A stretch of DNA of 64,000 nucleotides from Gordonia polyisoprenivorans NBRC 16320 = JCM 10675 (GTDB lineage Bacteria > Actinomycetota > Actinomycetes > Mycobacteriales > Mycobacteriaceae), in assembly GCF_000241325.1 (NCBI RefSeq), contig NZ_BAEI01000032.1, forward strand, positions 16,939 through 80,938, read 5' to 3'. The notes under the pieces are model-generated. The model was not told the origin of the DNA and searched no databases. It saw only the letters and a list, made by a program, of their open reading frames with translations. Made by a program: the position numbers and the translations under genes. Within the stretch, counting starts at the first letter, position 1. Each line of letters starts with the position of its first letter. Shown piece by piece: positions 1 to 10,689 of the stretch.

Positions 1-796
1 CACCGACGCCGTCTCGCTCACCCGCCACTTCCCCCGGTGCACCGACAAGGACGTCGCCTCGATCGTCGACTGCGCTCGACAAGGTTGGAGCATGGCCGAT
101 CTGGCCCTCCTGGATGAAGCCCGCACGCTCGTCGACGGGCCACCGGAGTCGGTATATGGACACATCGTCGTCGACGAGGCGCAGCAACTCTCGCAGATGC
201 AGTGGCGGATGCTCATGCGTCGATGCCCGAACCACTCGATGACCATCGTCGGCGACCTCGCCCAGGCGGGACCGACCACGACCATCAGCTCCTGGGGCGA
301 GGCGCTGCACCCTTTTGTCGACGACCGCTTTGTCCACCACACTCTCACGATCAACTACCGCACCACCGCGGAGATCTTGGAAACGACGGCGCCCGTCCTC
401 GCGCGTATCGCTCCCACACAGCGGCTTTCACGCTCGATACGTCATGGCGAACATCCGACGACCGGCATCGTCGCGAACGATGCCGTCAACTCCGAGGTGG
501 ACGAACTGCTCGCGGCGATACGGGCAGCGCACCCCGGGGAGCTCATCGGCATCATCACCACGGCACGGCGCGCATCGTGCTTCGACGCCGGCGCACTCGG
601 AGACGATGTGATGGTCGTGCCGGCCGCCGACGCACGTGGTCTGGAATTCGACACCGTGATCGTGCTCGGCGCCAACGAGATCCGGGGTGCGGACCACTCC
701 GGTCTCCGAGATCTCTACGTGGCACAGACCCGGGCGACCAAGCGCCTGGTCATGCTCGACTTCGGCGGGCCCGTTCCTGACGACGGTGCGGCCTGA
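1..796 (+). CDS. HelR/UvrD-like superfamily 1 helicase, C-terminal part (5' truncated by window edge)
   Basis: The frame is open from base 2, before the first ATG at 92, so the gene begins outside the window. The visible part carries helicase motif II (VVDEAQQLS), motif III (TIVGDLAQA), a motif V region (ARGLEFDTVIVL) and motif VI (LYVAQTRATKRL), which is the C-terminal RecA-like domain of a superfamily 1 ATPase. The DEAQ box and GDLAQ resemble the HelD/HelR branch, which removes stalled or rifamycin-bound RNA polymerase from DNA, more than repair UvrD. The N-terminal Walker A motif is not in view, so the choice between HelR and another UvrD-like helicase is an inference. A strong hairpin follows the stop codon. 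Confidence 0.75.
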   Translation, partial: TDAVSLTRHFPRCTDKDVASIVDCARQGWSMADLALLDEARTLVDGPPESVYGHIVVDEAQQLSQMQWRMLMRRCPNHSMTIVGDLAQAGPTTTISSWGEALHPFVDDRFVHHTLTINYRTTAEILETTAPVLARIAPTQRLSRSIRHGEHPTTGIVANDAVNSEVDELLAAIRAAHPGELIGIITTARRASCFDAGALGDDVMVVPAADARGLEFDTVIVLGANEIRGADHSGLRDLYVAQTRATKRLVMLDFGGPVPDDGAA

Positions 797-811
797 TCCC
801 TTTACGCTGGC

Positions 812-857
812 CGTTTTCCCTCGCGCGCAACGATTTCCTTGCGCGGGAGGGAAAACG
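812..857. terminator. bidirectional hairpin terminator between convergent genes
   Basis: A 19-bp inverted repeat with one mismatch (arms 812-830 and 839-857) surrounds an 8-base loop. The arm ends are CGTTTTCCC and GGGAAAACG, so either strand places an A- or T-rich flank beside a GC-rich stem. It lies between the convergent helicase and ksgA stop codons, as expected of a shared terminator. Confidence 0.8.
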
Positions 858-884
858 ACTAGCGGGAAGCAGTAAGTGGTGCGC

Positions 885-2910
<2,026 letters not shown>

Positions 2911-3025
2911 TCATCCCCCGACACCGGCGCGAGGTGGTCGTCCCGACAGGCCCGAGGGCCCACATCCCGAGGAACGAAACCACCGCCGAGGCGACGGATC
3001 ACAATACGATAACGAGCAGGGGTGA

Positions 3026-3979
3026 TTACTGCAAAGACAGCCGGTACACGCGCCGCGCGTTGTCGCCGAGTGTCCGCGCCATCGTGTGCTCATCCGTTCG
3101 ACGGACATCGGCGAGCCACCGCGCCGAATAGGGCAGGCAATAGGACTGATTCGGCTGGCCACGGTAGGGATGCGGGGTCAGGAAAGGTGCGTCGGTCTCG
3201 ACGAGGATCTGCCCATCGGGAACCAGGTGAGCTGCCTCACGCAACTCGGCGGCATTGGCAAATGTCACAGTTCCAGCAAAACTCAGAAAATAACCGCGAT
3301 CTATGCATTCGCGAGCAACGTTTCGGTCACCGGAGAAGCAATGCATGATCACGGAGTCCGGGGAGCCCTCGGCCGCCAGGATGTCGAGGAGGTCGTGGTC
3401 GGCCTCCCGGTTGTGGATCATCAACGGTTTGCCGATCCGCTTGGCCAAATCGATGTGCCAGGCGAAGGCCTCCTTCTGCACCTCCGGCGACGCCGCCGAC
3501 TCGGACTTGCCGGGCCAGTAGTAGTCGAGACCGGTCTCGCCGATCGCCACCACCCGCGCATCGGCGGCCATCTGTTCGAGTTCGGCGCGCGCCGCATCGT
3601 CGAGTTCGCCCGCGTGGGTGGGATGCAGCGCAACCGCGGCGAACGCCCGATCGTCCCAGTGCGCGGCGTCGAGGGCCCAGCGCGCGTCGATCATGTCGTC
3701 GGCGACGGTGACGACCTGCCCGACGCCGACCCTCTCGGCGTGATCGAGAATGGCCCGCACCGAGTCCGCATCCCGGCCCCCGCAGGCGGCGAGATGGGTG
3801 TGCGCGTCGACCAGCCCCGGCAGCGGCTCGGGGTCCGGCGGCGGCTCCCGACGCCGCCGCTTCTTGGCCGCCTTGGCGCTCTCGGCCTTCATCGAAGCGC
3901 TGTCGGCGGTGTGGTGGGCGCTGTCGGCGGTGTGGTGGGCGCTGTCGGCGGTGTGGTGGGCGCTGTCGGCGTCGGTCAT
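3026..3979 (-). CDS. tatD: TatD-family metal-dependent deoxyribonuclease
   Basis: This is a TIM-barrel amidohydrolase-fold nuclease of the TatD/YcfH family, with a possible role in DNA quality control. Metal-binding signatures are LVDAHTHLAACGG near residue 50, IGETGLDYYW, PLMIHNREADHD, MHCFSGD and ILVETDAPFLTPHPYRG. The ATG at 3979 starts an N-terminal extension of about 25 residues made of four DSAHHTA repeats, followed by a basic stretch (AKKRRRREP). Both precede the normal domain start, so translation could begin at a later Met (MKAESA). It sits upstream of rpfB on the same strand, conserved in mycobacteria. Confidence 0.92.
   Translation of the reverse strand: MTDADSAHHTADSAHHTADSAHHTADSASMKAESAKAAKKRRRREPPPDPEPLPGLVDAHTHLAACGGRDADSVRAILDHAERVGVGQVVTVADDMIDARWALDAAHWDDRAFAAVALHPTHAGELDDAARAELEQMAADARVVAIGETGLDYYWPGKSESAASPEVQKEAFAWHIDLAKRIGKPLMIHNREADHDLLDILAAEGSPDSVIMHCFSGDRNVARECIDRGYFLSFAGTVTFANAAELREAAHLVPDGQILVETDAPFLTPHPYRGQPNQSYCLPYSARWLADVRRTDEHTMARTLGDNARRVYRLSLQ
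3899..3970. repeat. 21-bp tandem repeat inside the tatD 5' end
   Basis: Three exact copies of a 21-bp unit beginning GCTGTCGGCGGTG, plus a 9-base partial copy, encode the DSAHHTA repeats of the TatD N-terminus. The unit is a multiple of three, so copy-number change would not break the frame. Confidence 0.9.
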
Positions 3980-4028
3980 GGGGCCAACTGTAGGGCTCGG
4001 CGCACCGGGGTCGGGGTTACCGGTCCGC

Positions 4029-4889
4029 CTACAGGTCGACGCTGCCGGTGATGACGGTCGTGCTCTCGCCGCCGATCCAGATGTTCTCCCCGTCGTCGGT
4101 GACGTGCACGCGTCCGGACCGGCCGAGCACGGTTCCCTGAGCAGCCACATAGGACGACGGCGCCAGACCGGCGCCGCGGAGCCACATCGCGATGCCGGCG
4201 TTGAGACTGCCGGTGACCGGGTCCTCGGGGATGCCGTCGCCGGGTGCGAACGCGCGGACCTCGAACATCACATCGGTGTCGGGGGCGGTCGCCTCGGTGT
4301 GGGCGCCGACGAGCCCCACCTCATGGTCGCCGAGGGCGGCGAAGTCGGGGGTCACCTCGAGCACGCGCTGCGCCGAATCGAGCTGCAACACCATCCACCG
4401 CGGCCCGTTGATCACCCATTCGGCGGCGAGTACGTGCTGCGGGTCCACGCCGAGGGCGGCGGTCACCTCGGCGCGGGTGTCGTCGGCGACCGGCCCGGAG
4501 CGGCTCAGGGGCGGCGCGGCGAAGGCCAGGCGACCGTCGGTCCGTCGGATGCGCACCAGCCCGACACCGCACTCCTGCACGATGTCGTCGCCCGCGGCGA
4601 CACCCCCGGCGGCGAGCCACGCATGCGCCGACCCCAGCGTCGGATGCCCGGCGAAGGGCATCTCCGAGCCGGGAGTGAAGATCCGCAGCCGGTAGTCGGC
4701 GTCCGGGTCGGTCGGCGGCAGCAGGAACGTGGTTTCCGACAGATTGGTCCATCGTGCGAACGCCGCCATCTGTTCGTCGCTGATCCCGTCGGCGTCCACG
4801 ACCACCGCCACCGGATTGCCGGAGACCGGTTGGGACGCGAAGACATCGACCTGGGCGAAGCGTCGGGACTGTACGACATCACGAGACAT
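4029..4889 (-). CDS. PhzF-family isomerase/epimerase-like protein
   Basis: It belongs to the PhzF/YddE phenazine-biosynthesis-like fold of two diaminopimelate-epimerase-like halves. Evidence is the N-terminal FAQVDVFASQPVSGNPVAVV, the NLSETTFLLPP motif whose Glu is the catalytic base of PhzF, PFAGHPTLGSAHAWL, and the C-terminal GDGIPEDPVTGSLNAG. The ATG at 4889 is preceded by GAGG at short spacing; Met codons at 4904 and 4907 are alternatives. The length of 286 residues is normal. The substrate is unknown; no phenazine genes are nearby, so phenazine synthesis should not be inferred. It is divergent from the HAD gene and 49 bases upstream of tatD. Confidence 0.85.
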   Translation of the reverse strand: MSRDVVQSRRFAQVDVFASQPVSGNPVAVVVDADGISDEQMAAFARWTNLSETTFLLPPTDPDADYRLRIFTPGSEMPFAGHPTLGSAHAWLAAGGVAAGDDIVQECGVGLVRIRRTDGRLAFAAPPLSRSGPVADDTRAEVTAALGVDPQHVLAAEWVINGPRWMVLQLDSAQRVLEVTPDFAALGDHEVGLVGAHTEATAPDTDVMFEVRAFAPGDGIPEDPVTGSLNAGIAMWLRGAGLAPSSYVAAQGTVLGRSGRVHVTDDGENIWIGGESTTVITGSVDL

Positions 4890-5013
4890 GGCCTCATGGT
4901 TCATCATTCGCGTCGCACGCGTCCACACATTTGTGCACCTGCGCGACACCCGGCGGATCCGCGTCGCTCGCATAGCGCGCCCCAGCCGCCACAGACGGGT
5001 AGCGTGGCCACTC

Positions 5014-5724
5014 GTGTTGGGTTTGCCAGATGACGTCACCGTCGCGCTCTTCGACCTCGACGGCGTCCTCACCAGTACCGCCGTCCTGCATCGCCATGCG
5101 TGGAAGGCGGCGTTCGATGCCTACCTTCGTCAGCGTGACGGCGAGGGGTTCACGCCGTTCACCGAACAGGACTACCTCGACCACGTCGACGGCCGTCCGC
5201 GCGACGACGGCGTGCGTGCCTTCCTCGCCAGCCGCGGGATCGACGACGTCGACGACGCCACCGTCGAGTCGATCGGCAGCGGGAAGAACGAGATGTTCCT
5301 CGCCAGCCTCGAACGCGATGGGGTGAACCCGTATCCGGGATCGGTGCGCTATCTGCAGGCCGCCAAGGATGCCGGACTGCGGATCGCGGTGGTGACCTCG
5401 TCGAAGAACGGTGCCGCGGTGCTCGACGCCGCCGATCTGTCGAAGTTCGTGGAGGTTCGCGTGGACGGTCTCGAGACGGCCGCCGCGGGACTGCGCGGCA
5501 AGCCCGCCCCCGATTCGTATCTTCTCGGAGCACAGCGGATGGGCGTCGAGCCCTCCGCCGCCGCGGTCTTCGAGGATGCGATCTCCGGAGTCCAGGCCGG
5601 GGCCGCCGGTCATTTCGGCTACGTCGTCGGTATCGACCGGGTCGGCGGCACCCAGGCCGCGTCGATGACCGCGGCCGGGGCGTCCATCGTCGTCAACGAT
5701 CTCGAGGAGTTACTCCCCGCATGA
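5014..5724 (+). CDS. HAD-family beta-phosphoglucomutase-like phosphatase/mutase
   Basis: This HAD enzyme of the beta-phosphoglucomutase type would convert beta-glucose-1-phosphate released by the next gene's phosphorylase into glucose-6-phosphate. All four HAD motifs are present: the nucleophile FDLDGVL, VTSSKNG, the GKPAPDSYL lysine and VFEDAISGVQAG, with a helical cap between the first two. The GTG at 5014 was chosen because it starts eight residues before the first conserved strand; 236 residues result. Its stop overlaps the GH65 start by four bases (ATGA), so the two are translationally coupled. The pair corresponds to Rv3400/Rv3401 of M. tuberculosis, from memory. Confidence 0.88.
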   Translation: MLGLPDDVTVALFDLDGVLTSTAVLHRHAWKAAFDAYLRQRDGEGFTPFTEQDYLDHVDGRPRDDGVRAFLASRGIDDVDDATVESIGSGKNEMFLASLERDGVNPYPGSVRYLQAAKDAGLRIAVVTSSKNGAAVLDAADLSKFVEVRVDGLETAAAGLRGKPAPDSYLLGAQRMGVEPSAAAVFEDAISGVQAGAAGHFGYVVGIDRVGGTQAASMTAAGASIVVNDLEELLPA

Positions 5725-8075
5725 GCACCTCCGACAACGCCTACGGATTCGACGTCCACCCATGGCAATTGCGCTGGCGCGGACTCGACATCGACATGCT
5801 CAGGCGCACCGAGACCCTCTTCGCGCTGTCCAACGGACACATCGGGTTGCGCGGCACCTTCGAGGAGGGTGAGCCGGTCGATCACCCGGGCACCTACCTC
5901 AACGGCTTCTACGAGCAGCGCGGTCTGCCGTACGCCGAAAGTGGTTACGGTTACCCCGAATCCGGGCAGACCGTGGTCAACGTCACCGACGGCAAGATCA
6001 TCCGGCTGCTCGTCGAGGACGAGCCGATGGACCTGCGTTACGGTCGCACCGAGGAGCACGAGCGTGTGCTCGACTTCCGCACCGGCACGTTGCGGCGCAG
6101 CACCCTGTGGACCTCCCCGACCGGTCGCACCGTACGCATCAAGTCCGAGCGGCTGGTGTCGTTCACCAAGCGCACCATCGCCGCGATCCACTACGAGGTG
6201 GAGCCGGTCGGCGAGGACATGAAGCTGGTCCTGCAATCGGATCTGCTTGCCAACGAACCCATTCCGACGCCGGGCAACGATCCGCGCCTCGCCGCCGCAC
6301 TCGATCAGCCGCTCGTCTCGGACCTCGCGACCTGTCGCAACTACTGGGGCATCCTGGTCCACCACACCAAGCGCTCCGGCCTGCACATGGCCGCCGGCAT
6401 GGATCATCAGATCGAATTCCCGGATCGCGCAGACACTTTCATTCGCGCTGACGGCGACCTCGCGCGACTGACGGTCGCGGCCAACGTCCCCGAGGGCACC
6501 CGGCTGAGCCTGACCAAATACATCGGCTACGGCTGGTCGGCGCGGCGATCGGTGCCCGCACTGCGCGCACAGGTCGACGCCGCGCTGGCGATGGCCATGG
6601 AGACCGGCTGGGAATCGCTGAAAGCCAACCAGGCCGCCTACCTCGAGGACTTCTGGCGCGACGCCGACATCGAGCTCGACGGCGATCCCGAACTGCAGCA
6701 GGCGATCCGGTTCGCCCTGTTCCACGTGCTGCAGGCCGGCGCCCGCGGCCAGTCGCGTGCGATCCCGGCCAAGGGCCTCACCGGCCCCGGCTACGACGGC
6801 CACACCTTCTGGGACACCGAGAGTTTCATCCTGCCGATGCTGACCTACACGGTGCCCGCGGCAGCCGGCGAGGAGCTGCGCTGGCGCCACGCCACCATGG
6901 ACAAGGCCAAGGCACGTGCCGCCGAACTCGCCCAGCGCGGCGCGATGTTCCCCTGGCGCTCGATCAATGGCGACGAATGTTCGGGTTACTGGCCCGCGGG
7001 CACCGCGGGCGTGCACGTCAGCGCCGACATCGCCAACGCGACCGGCCGGTACCTGCGCGCCACCCACGATGAGCAGTTCGAAACCGAATGCGGCGTCGAG
7101 ATACTCGTCGAGACCGCCCGCCTGTTCGCCGGCCTCGGACATCACGACGTCAACGGGCACTTCCGGATCGACGGCATCACCGGACCCGACGAGTACACCG
7201 CCGTGGTCAACAACAACATCTTCACCAATCTCGCTGCGCAACAGAATCTTCGGGATGCGGTGGCCGCGGTGCACCGACGCCCGGATCTGGCTCAGCAGTT
7301 CGGCGTCACCAACGCCGAGTCGGCGCACTGGGAGGCCTGCGCCGACGACATGGTGATGCCCTACGACGAGGCACTCGGTGTGCACCAGCAGTGCGAGGCG
7401 TTCACCCTGTTGGGCGCATGGGATTTCGAGGCCTCACGCGGCAAATACCCACTGTTGCTGAACTATCCGTATTACGAGCTGTACCGCAAGCAGGTCGTCA
7501 AGCAGGCCGATCTGGTGTTCGCCATGTACCTGTTCGGGGAGAGCTTCACCCCGGAACAGAAACTGCGGAACTTCGACTACTACTACCCACTGACGGTGCG
7601 GGATTCGTCGTTGTCGGCGTGCTGTGAGGCGGTCACCGCCGCCGAGGTCGGCTACCCCGACCTCTCCTACGATCTGCTCGTCGAATCGGTGTTCACCGAC
7701 CTGCACGATCTGCATGACAACGTGGCGAGCGGTCTGCACATCGCGGCGCTGGCCGGAGCATGGATGGACTGTGTGGCCGGGTTCGGCGGCATGCGCGACT
7801 TCGGCGGCAACATCACGTTCGCGCCGAGACTGCCGACACGACTGGACTACCTGTCGTTCCGGATGACGGTGCGCGATTCCAAGATGCTGGTCGCCATCGA
7901 CAAGAGCTCGGCGACGTATCGCCTGCTCTCGGGACCCGACATCGACCTCGCGCATCACGGCGACAAGTTCACCCTCACCGAGGGCACACCGGTCACCATG
8001 TCGATCCCGGAGATCGCCCTGCGTGAGCCCCCCAAGGCCCCGCCGGGATGCGAGCCCTACCGCCGTCAGATGTGA
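5721..8075 (+). CDS. glycoside hydrolase family 65 disaccharide phosphorylase (trehalose/maltose/kojibiose type)
   Basis: This cytoplasmic enzyme cleaves an alpha-linked glucose disaccharide with phosphate to give beta-glucose-1-phosphate and glucose. The (alpha/alpha)6 barrel shows GHTFWDTESFILPML, the catalytic acid Glu near residue 491 in GITGPDEYTAVVNNN, and the phosphate-loop motif KQADLVFAMYLFG. The length of 784 residues matches the family. The coupled upstream phosphoglucomutase strongly suggests a phosphorolytic route. Since mycolate actinobacteria accumulate trehalose, trehalose or maltose are likely substrates, but the sequence does not decide between them. Confidence 0.9.
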   Translation: MSTSDNAYGFDVHPWQLRWRGLDIDMLRRTETLFALSNGHIGLRGTFEEGEPVDHPGTYLNGFYEQRGLPYAESGYGYPESGQTVVNVTDGKIIRLLVEDEPMDLRYGRTEEHERVLDFRTGTLRRSTLWTSPTGRTVRIKSERLVSFTKRTIAAIHYEVEPVGEDMKLVLQSDLLANEPIPTPGNDPRLAAALDQPLVSDLATCRNYWGILVHHTKRSGLHMAAGMDHQIEFPDRADTFIRADGDLARLTVAANVPEGTRLSLTKYIGYGWSARRSVPALRAQVDAALAMAMETGWESLKANQAAYLEDFWRDADIELDGDPELQQAIRFALFHVLQAGARGQSRAIPAKGLTGPGYDGHTFWDTESFILPMLTYTVPAAAGEELRWRHATMDKAKARAAELAQRGAMFPWRSINGDECSGYWPAGTAGVHVSADIANATGRYLRATHDEQFETECGVEILVETARLFAGLGHHDVNGHFRIDGITGPDEYTAVVNNNIFTNLAAQQNLRDAVAAVHRRPDLAQQFGVTNAESAHWEACADDMVMPYDEALGVHQQCEAFTLLGAWDFEASRGKYPLLLNYPYYELYRKQVVKQADLVFAMYLFGESFTPEQKLRNFDYYYPLTVRDSSLSACCEAVTAAEVGYPDLSYDLLVESVFTDLHDLHDNVASGLHIAALAGAWMDCVAGFGGMRDFGGNITFAPRLPTRLDYLSFRMTVRDSKMLVAIDKSSATYRLLSGPDIDLAHHGDKFTLTEGTPVTMSIPEIALREPPKAPPGCEPYRRQM

Positions 8076-8108
8076 GAACCCTGGTGGTCCCCGATCTTGG
8101 CGTTACCG

Positions 8109-9224
8109 TCAGTGCGTCTGGGCCGCTTGCGGATCCGAGATGACGTAGCGGTCGGCGAGTTCGCCGAGTTCACGCAGCACCCGCTTGGACGACTCCGCCC
8201 ACGGCATGAGGATCGGGAAGACGTGGAACATGCCACGCTCCTCCCTGCCGGTCACCGGCACCCCGGCGGCCTCGAGGTTCTCGACGAATTGCCGGATGCC
8301 GTCGCGGAACATCTCGACCTCACCCCAGCAGACGAACGTCGGTGGGAACCACTGCGGGTCGGGATGGCCGTAGACCGCGGAGACCCGGTCGTCGTTGGGC
8401 TGCACCCCGCGCAGGTAGGGCGCGACGGGGATGCTCCACGGCAGGATGTCGTACGGCGCGTTCTCGACGATGGAATCGTGGTCGAGATCGAGGTCGATCT
8501 CCGGTGAGAACAGGGCCAGCGCGGCCGGTTTGGGGAGATCGTGATCGCGGAGGTAGGCCACGAGCGAGGTGGCGAGCCCACCACCGCCGGAGTCTCCGGC
8601 AACCACCAGATGCTTGGGGTCGACCCCTCGCGCGAGCAGCCCGCGGTAGACGTCGGCGGCGTCGTGTACCCCGGCCGGGAACGGGAATTCCGGCGCCATC
8701 CGGTAGTCGGCGATGAATATCTCGAACCCGGTGAGGCGGACGAGGGCGGCGGCGAACGCGCCGTACATCATCGGTGAGGTACCGATGTAGCCGCCGCCGT
8801 GCAGATACAGCATGGTGCCGTCGATGGCCTTCTTCTGCTCGGCGTCGTCGACGTAGGAGTCGGTGGAATCCTTGGCGCGACACCAGATCCCCGGAATCCC
8901 GGCGATCTCGTCGGCGACGATCTCGACCTTGCCGGCCAGACCGACGACCGGTGGGAGCACGATCTTGCAGATGTCGTCGATGAATTTCTCCATCGAACGG
9001 AACTCCTCGATCGGCAGACCCATCGAATAGCCCATGAACGCGCGGATCGTCTGTCGGGTCACCGACTGTCCGAGGTTGTCCAGGAGGCCGCCGGGACCGC
9101 TCCACGGCTTCTGGAACGGGACCCGCGCGAGTCCGTTGAGCATGCTCTCGGCCAGACCCACCACGGCCAGCGCGCTCACGGGTCCGGATGCGGTCGCTAC
9201 CTCGGGACGATCAGCCATCACCAT
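8109..9224 (-). CDS. HSL-family alpha/beta hydrolase (lipase/esterase), paralog 1
   Basis: This carboxylesterase of the hormone-sensitive-lipase family has the oxyanion-hole motif YLHGGGYIGTSP and the nucleophile elbow GDSGGGGL. Asp and His partners are expected near EVEMFRDG and MFHVFP. Residues 1-150 form an unusual N-terminal extension (GLARVPF, SVTRQTIRAFMGY) shared only with the next gene among proteins here. The Met at 9218 is an alternative start. The substrate is unknown; carboxyl esters or acylglycerols fit the family. Same strand as its close paralog, 57 bases away from that gene's stop, which indicates tandem duplication. Confidence 0.85.
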   Translation of the reverse strand: MVMADRPEVATASGPVSALAVVGLAESMLNGLARVPFQKPWSGPGGLLDNLGQSVTRQTIRAFMGYSMGLPIEEFRSMEKFIDDICKIVLPPVVGLAGKVEIVADEIAGIPGIWCRAKDSTDSYVDDAEQKKAIDGTMLYLHGGGYIGTSPMMYGAFAAALVRLTGFEIFIADYRMAPEFPFPAGVHDAADVYRGLLARGVDPKHLVVAGDSGGGGLATSLVAYLRDHDLPKPAALALFSPEIDLDLDHDSIVENAPYDILPWSIPVAPYLRGVQPNDDRVSAVYGHPDPQWFPPTFVCWGEVEMFRDGIRQFVENLEAAGVPVTGREERGMFHVFPILMPWAESSKRVLRELGELADRYVISDPQAAQTH

Positions 9225-9281
9225 GCGGCCAGCCTAGGCGCCGTGTGCGCGAGGCCGCTTGTCGGTCGGCTGGTGCGCTCG

Positions 9282-10397
9282 TCAGTGGGTGGGTACGGCG
9301 GCCGGGTCGGGGGTGACGTGGCGGTCGACGAACTCGTCGAGTTCGCGGTACACCTCGTGCGAACTCTCCGCCCACGGCATCAGGATCGGGAAGACGTGGA
9401 ACATGCCGCGTTCTTCCAGCGACATGACCTCGATGTCGGCGGCGCGCAGGGTCTCCACGAATTCGCGGATGGGATCACGGAACATCTCGTCGGCACCCCA
9501 CGTCACGAAGGTCGGCGGGAACCACCGCGCGTCCGGTTCGGCTTTCGTCATCGACACGCGCGTGTCATCGGGTGAGACGCCATGCAGATAGGGCGTGACG
9601 GGCACGTTCCAGGGCAGGATGTCGGTCTTGGCGTTGTCGGTGATCGACGGGTGGTCGAGATCGAGATCGACCTCCGGGGAGAACAGCGCCAGAGCCGCCG
9701 GGCGCGGCGCCCCGATCTCCGACAGGTAGGTGACCAGCGAGGTCGCCAACCCGCCGCCGCCCGAATCACCGGCGATGACGAGGTGATCGGCGTCGACGCC
9801 ACGCTCGAGCAGTCCGCGGTAGACATCGGCGGCGTCGTGCACCCCGGCGGGGAACGGGAACTCCGGTGCCATCCGGTAGTCGGCGATGAAGACCTCGCAT
9901 CCGGTGCCGCTGCACAGAGATGCGGCGAAGGCCGAGTACATCATCGGGGTGGTCCCGATGTATCCGCCGCCGTGCAGGTAGAGGATGGTGCCGTCGATGG
10001 TCTTCTTCTGCGCGTCGTCGTCGACGAAGGCATCCGAACTCGCCCGTGATCGCACCCACAGCCCGGGTACCCCGTTGATCTCGTCGTCGGTGACCTCGAC
10101 GTCGTCGGTGAGGTGGATGAACGGTGGGATGACCGTCCGGCACAGTTCGTCGAGCACCTTCTCCATCGACCGGAATTCCTCGATGGGCAGGCCGACGATG
10201 TAGCCCATGAACGAGCGCACGGCCTGACGCGTGACCGACTGCCCCACGTTGTCGAGTAGTCCGCCCGGCCCCTGCCAGAACCGGCGGAACGGCACGCGGG
10301 CCAGGCCGTTGAGCATGCTGTCGGCCAAGCCGACCATGGTCAACGCCGTCACCGGCGCCGATGCGGTTGCGACCCCGGGACGATCAGCCATCACCAT
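9282..10397 (-). CDS. HSL-family alpha/beta hydrolase (lipase/esterase), paralog 2
   Basis: This is the close paralog of the preceding hydrolase: same 371-residue length, same MVMADRP start and mostly identical extension. The catalytic motifs are YLHGGGYIGTTP and GDSGGGGL. The frame continues upstream of 10397, but that part has no similarity to the paralog, so the ATG at 10397 is the start. The difference lies mainly in the metal- and lid-like middle region and in the C-terminal third, suggesting divergence in substrate choice. The gene is divergent from metG across a 292-base gap that holds a large inverted repeat. Confidence 0.86.
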   Translation of the reverse strand: MVMADRPGVATASAPVTALTMVGLADSMLNGLARVPFRRFWQGPGGLLDNVGQSVTRQAVRSFMGYIVGLPIEEFRSMEKVLDELCRTVIPPFIHLTDDVEVTDDEINGVPGLWVRSRASSDAFVDDDAQKKTIDGTILYLHGGGYIGTTPMMYSAFAASLCSGTGCEVFIADYRMAPEFPFPAGVHDAADVYRGLLERGVDADHLVIAGDSGGGGLATSLVTYLSEIGAPRPAALALFSPEVDLDLDHPSITDNAKTDILPWNVPVTPYLHGVSPDDTRVSMTKAEPDARWFPPTFVTWGADEMFRDPIREFVETLRAADIEVMSLEERGMFHVFPILMPWAESSHEVYRELDEFVDRHVTPDPAAVPTH

Positions 10398-10498
10398 GGG
10401 GCCAGGGTATCGGGTGATGTCCGGATCGGCCCGGTCATCCGCGACCGGCGGGGCCTTGGCGGCACGCCCACGTCCCGGAGCCCGGAGCCTGAGCCGGA

Positions 10499-10583
10499 GT
10501 ACGAATACAACTTCCACGGAATAGGGTGAAAACAGCCGAAAATCGGGGTCGGTACCCCGCTGCGGTGGAAGCTGTATTCGTAC
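10499..10583. repeat. 19-bp inverted repeat with 47-base loop in the lipase/metG intergenic region
   Basis: The arms at 10499-10517 and 10565-10583 pair over 18 of 19 bases (GTACGAATACAACTTCCAC with its complement, one mismatch). The loop contains a second, smaller stem (CGGGGT and ACCCCG). The structure sits between divergent starts, 107 bases before metG and 102 bases before the lipase, so it could be an operator, an attenuator or a mobile-element relic. No function is assigned. Confidence 0.7.
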
Positions 10584-10689
10584 ACCGCTCAGCGGCGACC
10601 GGGAGCCGCGGGATTCGCCGACGTTCGCGCTGACCAGAGCGTGACGGGGTGGGCTGCGGCCGGGAGCGACCCCGTATCCTGTCATCACT

